DNA from: Noviherbaspirillum_A sp047237965
GTDB taxonomy: Bacteria; Pseudomonadota; Gammaproteobacteria; Burkholderiales; Burkholderiaceae_D
DNA: 64,000 nucleotides
NCBI RefSeq assembly: GCF_047237965.1
Contig: NZ_JBDFLX010000001.1
Location: 3,410,001 to 3,474,000 of the forward strand
Direction of reading: 5' to 3'
The first letter of the stretch is position 1, and the number at the start of each line of letters is the position of its first letter. This document shows positions 39,092-48,805 of the stretch, one piece after another. A model generated the notes under the pieces. It saw only the letters and a list, made by a program, of their open reading frames with translations. It searched no databases and was not told the DNA's origin. A program made the position numbers and the translations under genes.

Positions 39092-40381
39092 TGTATAGAC
39101 CGGGGACATGGGTAACAACTGTGCCGGGACATGGGTAACACTTTGGCGTATTCCATATCAAGCCAAAGGATTCTCTAACCATGCCCTGGAAAGACGTTGA
39201 CATGATGACCCTTCGACAAGAATTTACGGCGCTAGCGCAGCAGGATGGCGTGAACTTCAGTGCCCTATGCACGCGTTTTGGAATCAGTCGCAAGACAGGA
39301 TACAAATGGCGTGAACGCAGCATGACGCAGGGCCCTGCTGGCCTGCAGGACTGCTCGCGCAGACCCTGCAATACGCCACTGCGTACCAGCCAGGCAAACG
39401 AAGAGCTGGTAGTGAAGGTGCGTCTGAAACACCCCACCTGGGGCGGCCGCAAGATTCATCGCAGCCTGCTCAATCAGGGTCACATCCAGGTGCCAACCCC
39501 CAGCACCATTACCCGGATTCTGCATCGACATGGCTTGATCTCAGAAAAGGCAAGCGCAAACAGCACCGCCTGGCAGCGCTTCGAGCATGCCCAGCCCAAT
39601 GATCTCTGGCAGATCGACTTCAAGGGCCATTTCCAGACCGGCCAGGCCACGTGTCATCCACTGACCGTGCTGGATGATCATTCACGCTACAACATCGTCC
39701 TGCAGGCTTGCCTGAACCCGGACACTGCCACTGTGCAGGCAGCTCTGGAAACTGCCTTTCGCCATCACGGCATGCCAGTACGGATCAACGCTGACAACGG
39801 TTCTCCATGGGGCAGTCCGTCGCAGCACGAGCATGGCATCACCAAGCTCACCATCTGGTTGATTCAGCTGGGCATTCGCATCAGTCACAGTCGTCCGGCT
39901 CATCCACAGACCAATGGCAAGGACGAACGTTTCCATCGCACGCTCAAGGCAGATGTGCTGCACGGGCGTCACTTCGTTGACCTTGAGGAGGTCCAGAACG
40001 CATTCGACCGCTGGCGAATGATCTACAACAACGAGCGGCCGCATGAAGCCATCGGCATGGCCACGCCGGTAACCCGGTTCCGGCAAAGCCGTCTGGCCTA
40101 TCCCGAGCGATTGCCAGAGATTGTTTATCCGCAGGAAGACCTGGTGGAGACCGTCGGGTGGAACGGGCATGTGAAGTTCCACAAGCGCAGCTTTCGCGTC
40201 TCCAGCGCCTTGCACAGGCATCGTATTGCGGCCCGCGCCCTGTCAGGCCAGGACGGCATTTATGACCTGTACTTTGCGCATCAGCGATTTGGCCAAATCG
40301 ACTTGCGCAATGCCGAAAAGCACGATTAAATCTGTTACCCATGTCCCGGCACATGTGTAACCTATGTCCCCGGTCTATACA
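39092..40381 (+). mobile_element. Intact IS481-family insertion sequence
   Basis: 1,290 bases bounded by terminal inverted repeats beginning TGTATAGACCGGGGACAT. About 49 bases match with four differences. Each end contains two copies of a GGGACATGGGTAACA-type motif, presumably transposase binding sites. The target duplication GCGAAG is seen at 39086-39091 and 40382-40387, and removal of one copy plus the element restores the hairpin loop found in the intact repeats. One full-length transposase gene lies inside. Intact ends and clean duplication indicate a recent insertion. Confidence 0.95.
39181..40329 (+). CDS. IS481-family transposase
   Basis: 382 residues, full length for the family. An N-terminal helix-turn-helix (FSALCTRFGISRKTGYKWRER) is followed by a second helical region with HPTWGGRKIHRSL. 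The integrase core then has the DDE triad: D in WQIDFKG, D in INADNGSPWG and E in GKDERFHRTLK. It ends 52 bases before the right terminal repeat. No frameshift or stop is seen, so it is probably active. Confidence 0.95.
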   Translation: MPWKDVDMMTLRQEFTALAQQDGVNFSALCTRFGISRKTGYKWRERSMTQGPAGLQDCSRRPCNTPLRTSQANEELVVKVRLKHPTWGGRKIHRSLLNQGHIQVPTPSTITRILHRHGLISEKASANSTAWQRFEHAQPNDLWQIDFKGHFQTGQATCHPLTVLDDHSRYNIVLQACLNPDTATVQAALETAFRHHGMPVRINADNGSPWGSPSQHEHGITKLTIWLIQLGIRISHSRPAHPQTNGKDERFHRTLKADVLHGRHFVDLEEVQNAFDRWRMIYNNERPHEAIGMATPVTRFRQSRLAYPERLPEIVYPQEDLVETVGWNGHVKFHKRSFRVSSALHRHRIAARALSGQDGIYDLYFAHQRFGQIDLRNAEKHD

Positions 40382-40925
40382 GCGAAGCAAAAAAAGTGAC
40401 CCGGCCGCCGGGACGGATTCCCGGCTTGTCTCCACGGCAGTGCAGCCGTCTTGCGTCACCCGGCAAGGCACGGGCAGCACTGTCGGTGTTGTTGTTCAAA
40501 GGGTTTTGAAGCCTAAACCTTTAACGTCAAAAGCAACTGCTGCTTCGCAGTGACGTCTTTCCGCCGGGTGAAACAAGCCGACTGCACTGTCGTCATGACC
40601 AGGCCGGGTGTTCGCCCCGGCGGGCGAGTCACTTTTTTGCTTCGCCAAAAAAGTAACCAAAAAAGGCGACCCCGACTGTGCCGCCCCGCTGCGCGGGGTT
40701 CCCGTGCCGTCGATACCCGGAGCGGGGCGCGGCTAAACTCGCCAAGCTGCGCTTGACTCAGACAGACGCCGCACCTTTTCCCGCTCCGGGCATCGCCGTC
40801 ACGGCGGTACACAGACGGGGACCCTAACTGCAACGGCAACGGCCACTTCAAAAGCAACGGCAACTGTCGCTGCGCGTACGTCAAGAGCAACTGCAACCGC
40901 CATCGCCTCCGTACTGCGCCAGCCC

Positions 40926-41108
40926 TTATTGCCCGTCGCCGCTATCCTTGCCACGCAGCGCCCGCTGCGGCTGCAACTTGCCCCCACGCGTTGACCGCTG
41001 CGGCTGAAGCGGTAACGGCCGCGCGCCAGCCCGGCCGCGCGGCGCTTTCTGCGATGGTTCGACCCGGAAGCTAAGCTTCTGCCGCTTCGCCAGTGCCTTG
41101 TTCGCCAT
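40926..41108 (-). CDS. Possible small basic protein downstream of hslU
   Basis: 60 residues beginning MANKALAKRQKLSFRVEP and rich in Arg, Lys, Gln and Pro. The frame opens 25 bases after the hslU stop. A GGAG about ten bases upstream is a weak ribosome binding site. No family is recognised, and low complexity makes a chance frame possible. Confidence 0.3.
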   Translation of the reverse strand: MANKALAKRQKLSFRVEPSQKAPRGRAGARPLPLQPQRSTRGGKLQPQRALRGKDSGDGQ

Positions 41109-41133
41109 TGCGTCGTGCTCCGCCGACCTGGTG

Positions 41134-42465
<1,332 letters not shown>

Positions 42466-42516
42466 TGTTGTATCCCGTATGCAGTACTGAGGGGGAGGCG
42501 GACGCTGGCGCCGCCC

Positions 42517-43053
42517 TTATTCCAGGGTTTCGACGATGTGCGAGAGATTGGTGTAGATGCACAGCTCGCCGGCGATGGTCAGCGAGCGCTTGACGATCTC
42601 TTCCGGCGACAGGTCGGTGTTTTCCTGCAGCGCCTTGGCGGCCGACTGGGCATAGACGCCGCCCGAGCCGATGGCGCCAATGCCGTCGGTCGGCTCCAGC
42701 ACGTCGCCGTTGCCGGTGATGATCAGCGTGCTTTCGCGGTCGGCCACCAGCAGCATGGCTTCCAGCCGGCGCAGCATGCGGTCGGTGCGCCAGTCCTTGG
42801 CCAGTTCCACCGATGCGCGCATCAGGTTGCCCTGGTGCTTGTCGAGCTTGGCTTCGAAGCGCTCCAGCAGCGTGAAGGCGTCGGCGGTGCCGCCGGCGAA
42901 TCCGGCCAGCACCTTGCCCTGGTGCAGCCTGCGCACCTTGCGCGCGGTGCCCTTGACGACGACATTGCCCAACGTAACCTGGCCGTCGCCGCCCAGCGCA
43001 ACCACGTTGCCGCGGCGCACGGAAAGAATGGTCGTGCCGTGAAATTGTTCCAT
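42517..43053 (-). CDS. hslV: ATP-dependent protease peptidase subunit HslV
   Basis: 178 residues from ATG 43053, preceded by AGAGGCA. The proteasome beta-type fold is clear. The catalytic N-terminal Thr would be exposed after removal of the short propeptide MEQFHG (mature start TTILSVRRG). GTARKVRRL and GSGGVYAQSAA are further family landmarks. Forms a twelve-subunit core with HslU and degrades misfolded and regulatory proteins in the cytoplasm. A longer frame to 43089 has no start support. Confidence 0.97.
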   Translation of the reverse strand: MEQFHGTTILSVRRGNVVALGGDGQVTLGNVVVKGTARKVRRLHQGKVLAGFAGGTADAFTLLERFEAKLDKHQGNLMRASVELAKDWRTDRMLRRLEAMLLVADRESTLIITGNGDVLEPTDGIGAIGSGGVYAQSAAKALQENTDLSPEEIVKRSLTIAGELCIYTNLSHIVETLE

Positions 43054-43165
43054 GCTTGCCTCTGAAATGAATGACCGGGCGCGTTGCAACCCGTGGCGGC
43101 GCCCGGTCCGAATCAGAAGAATGGGGCCGCCGGGAACAATTACAAGACTGGCACCACGGCCGAGA

Positions 43166-44455
43166 TCAGTGCTTGCGCGGCAGCACGCGGACGATGTCGG
43201 TCAGGCCGATCATCGAAAACAGCGCCGCTACCAGCCGGCTGACATGGTGCATCTCAATGGTGCGGCCGTTGCGGGCCAGCGGCGCCAGGCCCACCATCAG
43301 CTGCCCGGCGGCGCTGAAGTCGACCCGGTCCAGGCGCGCGCAGTCGAGCACCAGCGGATCGTGCAGGTCGGCATGCTGGGTAATCGCGGCCAGCAGCGGC
43401 TCGGTGCGGCCGTCCACCACGGCAGGCATCAGGAACGCGCTGCCGCCGGACGGCTCGGCGGCGTCTTCGCGCGCGGCGCTGCTGCCGTGCACCGGCGGCA
43501 CGAAAGGCGGCGGCGAGACTTCAAAGGTGATGCAGTAGTCGATGCTGGTTTCCTCGAACTCGTGCTCGCGGTTCTGCAGGCGCAGGATTTCCAGCAGCAG
43601 CAGCCAGGGCGCCTCGGTCTCGTCGCGGCGGCCGACTTCCAGGATGGCGCGGATGCGCGCGGTCAGCTCATTGGCGCCGATCACGGACACATCATGCTGC
43701 TGCAGTTTCTTCAGGGTGCGCAGCAGCAGGCCGCAGCCGACCGGCGCGACTTCGGTCACGCGGCCGAATTCCAGCCGCAGCGCCTGGTGTTGCTCGGCGA
43801 TTTTCAGCACCTTTTCCACCAGCTTGACGATGCCGGCGTCGAGCTTGCCGGCAAATGCCACCGACGGCAGCGCCGGACGCGTGGCCGCCGGCGGCAGCGT
43901 CTTGCGCCAGGCCGGCGGCGAGGTTTCGAAACGGCGCGCATAGTCGATCGACAGGTGCTCGAACTCGGTCTGCCGGCCAGTGGCCTGGTACAGGTCGAAC
44001 AGCATCAGCCAGGCGTCGACGCCGGCCTCGGGCTCGGCCGCCGCCATGCGCAGCATCTGCTCGGCGACTTCATCCTGCTCATTGGCAAACAGGATTGCCG
44101 CCTCTTCCAGCATCGGCGCGGCTTCGGAGGCATTGACTTCTAGCCCCAGCCCACGCACTTCCGCGCCGAGCAGCATGTCGGTGGAATGGGCAAGGTCGGG
44201 CAGGGTGTTCTGCGATGCTTGCGGAGCTTCCTGCTGGCTGTTGGCGGTGAGCAGGTGGGAGGGCACGAACTCGGACGACATCTCGGACTCGATGGCGTCG
44301 ATCTTCCTGGCGGTATCGGACGCGCGATGGCTGCGCTGGCGCTGCTGCTCGGTGTCGGGCGGCGCGGGCGTGGCCGGCGTGCGGGAACGCGGCGCGTCCT
44401 TGTCGCCGGGCGCCGATGGCGCATCCTTTTTGCCGAATAGACCGAAGAGTCCCAC
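43166..44455 (-). CDS. STAS-domain protein with long N-terminal linker
   Basis: 429 residues from GTG 44455 (VGLFGLFGKKDAP), with AGGA upstream. The gene frame extends further left but without a start signal. A charged, probably disordered stretch covers residues 10-100. A helical, TPR-like segment with NEQDEVAEQMLRMAAAEPEAGVDAWLMLFDLYQATGR follows. A first STAS-like domain is near residues 180-275 and a second at the C-terminus (LVLDCARLDRVDFSAAGQLMVGL, about 350-425). STAS domains serve in anti-anti-sigma factors and lipid-asymmetry systems, and the role here is unknown. It lies between the TonB receptor and hslV on the same strand. Confidence 0.75.
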   Translation of the reverse strand: MGLFGLFGKKDAPSAPGDKDAPRSRTPATPAPPDTEQQRQRSHRASDTARKIDAIESEMSSEFVPSHLLTANSQQEAPQASQNTLPDLAHSTDMLLGAEVRGLGLEVNASEAAPMLEEAAILFANEQDEVAEQMLRMAAAEPEAGVDAWLMLFDLYQATGRQTEFEHLSIDYARRFETSPPAWRKTLPPAATRPALPSVAFAGKLDAGIVKLVEKVLKIAEQHQALRLEFGRVTEVAPVGCGLLLRTLKKLQQHDVSVIGANELTARIRAILEVGRRDETEAPWLLLLEILRLQNREHEFEETSIDYCITFEVSPPPFVPPVHGSSAAREDAAEPSGGSAFLMPAVVDGRTEPLLAAITQHADLHDPLVLDCARLDRVDFSAAGQLMVGLAPLARNGRTIEMHHVSRLVAALFSMIGLTDIVRVLPRKH

Positions 44456-44607
44456 GTTGTCCTGCCGCCTTTGCTGAACTTGCCGAAGAGGGAGCGTCGC
44501 GGTGAAGGGCGCCGTGGCCGTCACGGCTTGCCGCACGCAAGTCCGGCAAGCATACCATGCGGCCAGGCCAGGCTTGCAAGCGGCCCGGGCGCCTGGCCGC
44601 AGGCCGA

Positions 44608-46593
44608 TTAGAAAGCCGTGCGCACGCCGACGATCAGGTTGCGGCCCGGCAGCGGCGCCTGGTCCTTCAGCACCGAGGTGGACAGGCGGATGTCCTGGTT
44701 CAGCAGGTTGCGGGCGAGCAGGAACCAGGTGACGTCGTAGCGGCCCAGGCTCTGGGTATAGGACAGGTTCGCATCCAGCTGGGTGTAGCCGGGCGTGGCG
44801 CTGGTCTCGAAGCTGGCCAGGCGGTCCTGGCGCAGCGCCCGCAGCAGCGAGGCGCCGCCGCGCCACGGGCCCTGCCGGTAATTGACGTCGACGCCGAAGC
44901 GGCTTGCCGGCTGCAGCGGCAGATTGCCGGCGTTTTCCAGCCTGCCGCGCGAGGTGTCGGCGAACAGCCGGCTCGACCAGCCGGCGCCGCGCTGGTTGTA
45001 GCCGATCTCGGCTTCGGCGCCGCGTATCGTCGCATCGCTTTGGCGGAAGATGCGCTCGTTGAGTTCATCGCCCGGATTGCCGGCGTCATCGAGTTGGCGT
45101 CCGGTAATGTCGCCGTAGACGAAGTTCTTGACGCGGTTGTAGAAGAGATTGGTCTTCCAGCGCACCAGGCCTTCAGTCTTCTGCAGGCTCAGTTCCAGGT
45201 TGCGCGAGGTTTCCCTGGCAAAGGCCGGATTGCCAATGTCATAGGTGCGGGTCGCCTCGTGCGGCCCGCTGGAATACAGCTCCTCGGTGGACGGCGCGCG
45301 CTGCGCCAGCGAGCCGGTCAGCCCCAGGCCGTAGCCCGGCTGGAATGCCCACAGCCCGCCCAGCGACCAGGAGCCGAGGTCGAAACTGCGTTCGCGCTGG
45401 CCGTCGGGCGTGCGCTTGACCGACTCCAGCCGGCCGCCGGCGCTGACCCTGACCGGTCCGAAGTCGCGCTCCTCGACCAGGAAGCCCGCCATCGAGCGCG
45501 ACCGGGTGGCCGGCACGGTGGCGCCGCCGCCATCGGCCGCCAGCGCGGAAAAGCGCTCGTTCTCGGCCTGCAGGCCGAAGGTGCCGCGCCAGCCGGCAAT
45601 GCGCTGATGGGTCAGTTCCAGCCGGGTCTCGAATGCCCGGTTCTTGAAATTGGTCTGCGGCACATTGTCGGCATTGAGTTCGTCATGCTGGTAATCGGTG
45701 TAGCCCAGGCGCAGCCGCGCGCTTTCGAAGCCAGCAAACGGATTCCTGACCAGGCTGTCGATGTCGTAGCGGGTCTGGTCGAGGTCGATGCGCGCGCCTT
45801 CGTCGGTCGGTATGCCATAGCGCTTGTTGAGGGTGGCCACCGATGCGCCGACATAGCCCCATGACTGCACGGTGGACAGGCCGACGCCCAAGCTGTTCTG
45901 GCGCGAGAAGGAATTGGGCAGGCGGCCGGAGGCGGAGGAGGGGTCGTTCAGAACCTGATGGTCCGGAATCCGGTAGTCATCGGCATTGCGCACATTGCCA
46001 TCCACGTGCAGGCCGATCGCGCCGGCCGCGCCGTCGAGCGACAGCGACATGCTTTTCGCCCGGTCGACGCTGCCGTAGCGCACCTCGGCCTCGCCGGTAG
46101 GCGCCGGCGCCAGCGTGGTCGGGATGCGGTCGTTGATCACGTTGACCAGGCCGCCGATCGCGCCCGAACCGTACAGCAGCGAAGCCGGGCCGCGCAGGAT
46201 CTCGACCTGGCGCGCGGTGGCGCTGTCGGCGGCGACCGCGTGGTCATTCGACAGCGTCGATACATCCGATATCGACATGCCGTTCTGCAGCATCTTCACC
46301 CGGCCGCCTTCCAGACCGCGGATGATGGGGCGCGAAGCGCCGGCGCCGAAGGCGGAACTGGAAACGCCCAGTTCATGCGACAGGGTCTCGCCCAGCGAAC
46401 CGGCCTGGCGGTTGCGCAGTTCATCGCCCGAGACGACGCGCGCCGGCGTCAGGATCTGTGCATTTTCACCGCCGGCCAGCGGACTGGTGGTGACGGTGAC
46501 TTCCGGCAGCGCATCGGCGGCATGCAGGGACGGGGCGTGGGCGGCGCAGGCGAGGAGCGCGGCGCGCGCCAGCGTGGAACGTTGGAATGGCAT
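44608..46593 (-). CDS. TonB-dependent receptor, ZnuD-like
   Basis: 661 residues. A signal peptide ends after SLHAAD. A plug domain (PEVTVTTSP, then ASRPIIRGLEGGRVKMLQNG and EILRGPASLLYGSGAIGGLVNVI) is followed by a 22-strand barrel ending in Phe (VGVRTAF). The plug sequence and short length are those of ZnuD-type zinc receptors. AGGAAA lies at good spacing before ATG 46593. Upstream on the same strand lie a small secreted protein gene and dksA, and further upstream a His-rich COG0523 GTPase, all consistent with zinc supply. Haem or another metal complex as ligand cannot be excluded. Confidence 0.85.
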   Translation of the reverse strand: MPFQRSTLARAALLACAAHAPSLHAADALPEVTVTTSPLAGGENAQILTPARVVSGDELRNRQAGSLGETLSHELGVSSSAFGAGASRPIIRGLEGGRVKMLQNGMSISDVSTLSNDHAVAADSATARQVEILRGPASLLYGSGAIGGLVNVINDRIPTTLAPAPTGEAEVRYGSVDRAKSMSLSLDGAAGAIGLHVDGNVRNADDYRIPDHQVLNDPSSASGRLPNSFSRQNSLGVGLSTVQSWGYVGASVATLNKRYGIPTDEGARIDLDQTRYDIDSLVRNPFAGFESARLRLGYTDYQHDELNADNVPQTNFKNRAFETRLELTHQRIAGWRGTFGLQAENERFSALAADGGGATVPATRSRSMAGFLVEERDFGPVRVSAGGRLESVKRTPDGQRERSFDLGSWSLGGLWAFQPGYGLGLTGSLAQRAPSTEELYSSGPHEATRTYDIGNPAFARETSRNLELSLQKTEGLVRWKTNLFYNRVKNFVYGDITGRQLDDAGNPGDELNERIFRQSDATIRGAEAEIGYNQRGAGWSSRLFADTSRGRLENAGNLPLQPASRFGVDVNYRQGPWRGGASLLRALRQDRLASFETSATPGYTQLDANLSYTQSLGRYDVTWFLLARNLLNQDIRLSTSVLKDQAPLPGRNLIVGVRTAF

Positions 46594-46689
46594 GGAATTT
46601 CCTGAAACGGGATCAAACGGGAATGCCGGCCTGTCCGCAGCAAAGGAAAAAGCGGCAGGAGCCTGGCAAGGTGAACTGGTTTGGGCGGT

Positions 46690-47055
46690 TCAGGAAAGCG
46701 GCGGCGCGCGGGAAGAGAAGTGGCAGTGGAAGGGCTGCTGCCAGGAGGCATAGGCAGTCCACAGCGCCAGCACGGCAGCGCCGGGCAGCAAGGGCGCCAG
46801 ATAGGGCGGCGTCGACAGCGCGGCGGGCAGCGTGGCATCGTCGAATGCCGCGCAGGAGTGGGTTGGATCGGCGGTCGGGCTCTGGCGCTCGCTGTCAGCG
46901 ACGCCAAACTTCACGACCTGTGCCGGCCCGGCAAGCTGCCAGCCGGCATGGGCAATGCGGTGTCCCAGCCCCAGCCACTGCGCCGCCAGCAGGCAGCACA
47001 GCATCAGCAGCGCCAGGGCGCTGCGGCTGGTGACGGAGACACGGGCGGGTTTCAA
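46690..47055 (-). CDS. Small secreted/membrane protein coupled to dksA
   Basis: About 121 residues if it starts at TTG 47055, which overlaps the dksA stop (TTGA). This start gives a proper signal peptide: KPARVSVTSR as positive n-region, ALALLMLCCLLAAQWLGLG as core, and cleavage near RIAHAG. The next in-frame Met is only at 47004, inside the hydrophobic core. The mature part has THSCAAFDD, a second hydrophobic segment (LAPLLPGAAVLALWTAYASW) and FHCHF, so Cys and His could bind metal. No family is recognised with certainty. It lies between dksA and the ZnuD-like receptor on one strand. Confidence 0.5.
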   Translation of the reverse strand: MKPARVSVTSRSALALLMLCCLLAAQWLGLGHRIAHAGWQLAGPAQVVKFGVADSERQSPTADPTHSCAAFDDATLPAALSTPPYLAPLLPGAAVLALWTAYASWQQPFHCHFSSRAPPLS

Positions 47056-47498
47056 TCGCCGTACAGCTTCTGTTTCAGTTCGCGGCGCTGCTGCGCTTCC
47101 AGCGACAGCGTGGCGGTCGGGCGCGCCAGCAGGCGCGGAATGCCGATCGGCTCGCCGGTTTCCTCGCACCAGCCGTAGTCGCCGGCATCGATGGCGGCAA
47201 TCGACTGCTGCACCTTCTTCAGCAGCTTGCGCTCGCGGTCGCGGGTGCGCAGTTCCAGCGCATGTTCTTCCTCGATGGTCGCGCGGTCCGCCGGATCGGG
47301 CACCAGCACGGTTTCGCGCAGGTGCTCCGTGGTTTCGCCGGCATTCTTGAGCAGGTCCTTTTCAAGCTGTTGCAGACGGGCGCGGAAAAACGCCAGCTGC
47401 GCGGCATTCATGTAATCCTTCTCGCCCATTTTCAGAATTTCTTCTTCAGTGAGGAGAGGCGCGTCAGCGACGGTTGGTTTGGTTGTCTTGGTTGCCAC
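47052..47498 (-). CDS. dksA: RNA polymerase-binding transcription factor DksA, one-cysteine type
   Basis: 148 residues. A coiled coil (about residues 35-110) has acidic residues at its tip (DPADRATIEEE), followed by a C-terminal globule. DksA inserts into the RNA polymerase secondary channel and with ppGpp adjusts rRNA and amino acid promoters. The classical four-cysteine zinc finger is reduced: WCEETGEPIG keeps one Cys and the later pair is replaced (LSLEAQ). To my knowledge this single-Cys form is usual in betaproteobacteria. It could still act when zinc is scarce, which fits its metal-related neighbours. Confidence 0.95.
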   Translation of the reverse strand: MATKTTKPTVADAPLLTEEEILKMGEKDYMNAAQLAFFRARLQQLEKDLLKNAGETTEHLRETVLVPDPADRATIEEEHALELRTRDRERKLLKKVQQSIAAIDAGDYGWCEETGEPIGIPRLLARPTATLSLEAQQRRELKQKLYGD

Positions 47499-47743
47499 TT
47501 CGGTAACTTTCGAAACTACGGTTTAGTCAATGTATCCGTTAAACGGACAAACGTTTTGTTGCTGCTCAGTAGTATGCCGGAATGCGGAATGCTGTCAAAG
47601 AGGAAATACCGGCAGATGTCGTTTTGTCGAACAGCAACCTTCAATGCGTACCGGATTGCCTTGTTTCTGCTGCCTGCCACCGTACCGTCCTGCCACGCAT
47701 TTTGGTGCCGCGCCGTGGCAGGGGTTTAAAAAACCGCAACAGT

Positions 47744-48787
47744 TTATACCAAACACTGTTCCAGTCCTTGAAGAAAAACATCCTGCGGCAGATTCACTCC
47801 GATGAACACCATCTTGCTGCCGCGTTCCTCGTGTTCCAGCCAGGGTGCGCCAATATCCGAGCCCATGGTCTGGTGCACGCCCTGGAACACCACCTTGCGG
47901 TCCGCGCCCTGCATGTAAAGAATGCCCTTGTAACGCAGCATGCGCGGCCCGAACACCTGGATCAGCCCGCCGAGGAAATTGTCCAGCCGGGCGGTGTCGA
48001 ACGGCCGCTGGCTGCGGAACACGAAGGCGGCGATATCGTCGGTGTGGTTGTGATGATCGTGATGGTTGCAGTGCTCACCGTGCTCATGCTCATGGCCATG
48101 GTCATGACCGCAGTGCTCGTCATGCACGTGCTCCGCCTCGGCCAGGAAGTCGGGGTCGATGTCGAGCTTGTCGTTGAGGTTGAAGCCGCGCAGGTCCAGC
48201 AGGCCCGAGATCGGCATGCCGTCCAGGCTGTTGCTGCTGATCGGCGCGCGCGGGTTGATGCGCTTCAGGCGCGCCGTCAGCTGCGCGACTTCCTCCGGGC
48301 TGCACAGGTCGGTCTTGGACAGCAGGATGCGGTCGGCGAAACCGACCTGGCGCTGCGCTTCCTCTCGGTCGTCGAGCTGCTGCATGCCATGTTTTGCGTC
48401 GACGATGGTGATCACCGCGTCCAGCATGTAATGCAGGCTGACTTCCTCGTCCATGAAGAAGGTCTGCGCCACCGGGCCGGGATTGGCCAGGCCGGTGGTC
48501 TCGATCACCACGTGGTCGAACTGCAGCTCGCCGGCATTGCGCTTGATGGCCAGCGTGGACAGCGCGCTGATCAGGTCGCCGCGTACCGTGCAGCAGATGC
48601 AGCCGTTGTTCATCTCCACGATCTGCTCGTTGCTGTCCTGGACCAGGATCTCGTTGTCGATGTTCTCGGCGCCGAACTCGTTCTCGATCACGGCGATGCG
48701 GTGGCCGTGCGGCTCCTTCAGCAGCCGGTTCAGCAGCGTGGTTTTGCCGGCCCCCAGAAAGCCGGTCAGGATGGTGGTCGGGATCAT
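47744..48787 (-). CDS. COG0523 (CobW/ZNG1-type) metal-chaperone GTPase with His-rich loop
   Basis: 347 residues. Walker A is GFLGAGKTTLLNRLL at the N-terminus. The COG0523 metal motif CICC is present in NGCICCTVRGDL. SKTDL gives guanine specificity. A loop around residues 215-250 is packed with His, Asp and Glu (HCGHDHGHEHEHGEHC), a likely zinc reservoir. The CobW C-terminal domain closes the protein. Members move zinc or cobalt to client enzymes. The gene follows xerC by 18 bases and precedes dksA on the same strand. Confidence 0.92.
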   Translation of the reverse strand: MIPTTILTGFLGAGKTTLLNRLLKEPHGHRIAVIENEFGAENIDNEILVQDSNEQIVEMNNGCICCTVRGDLISALSTLAIKRNAGELQFDHVVIETTGLANPGPVAQTFFMDEEVSLHYMLDAVITIVDAKHGMQQLDDREEAQRQVGFADRILLSKTDLCSPEEVAQLTARLKRINPRAPISSNSLDGMPISGLLDLRGFNLNDKLDIDPDFLAEAEHVHDEHCGHDHGHEHEHGEHCNHHDHHNHTDDIAAFVFRSQRPFDTARLDNFLGGLIQVFGPRMLRYKGILYMQGADRKVVFQGVHQTMGSDIGAPWLEHEERGSKMVFIGVNLPQDVFLQGLEQCLV

Positions 48788-48805
48788 GGCGTGCGCTCCT
48801 TGGTG

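Larger units (their letters stand above)
38797..40902. repeat. Composite hairpin repeat, inverted copy split by an insertion sequence (copy C)
   Basis: Without the inserted element this is about 0.8 kb and is the reverse complement of the element at 29.5-30.4 kb. The left part here corresponds to the right arm there, and the right part to its left arm. Both ends carry the GTTGCTTTTGACGTACGCGC-type flank and CNGTTG/CAACNG hexamers. The middle keeps CACTGCGAAGCAGCAGTTGC and AACAACAACACCGACAGTGC. The 1,290-base insertion sequence sits in the loop of the left A/T hairpin. Confidence 0.85.
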
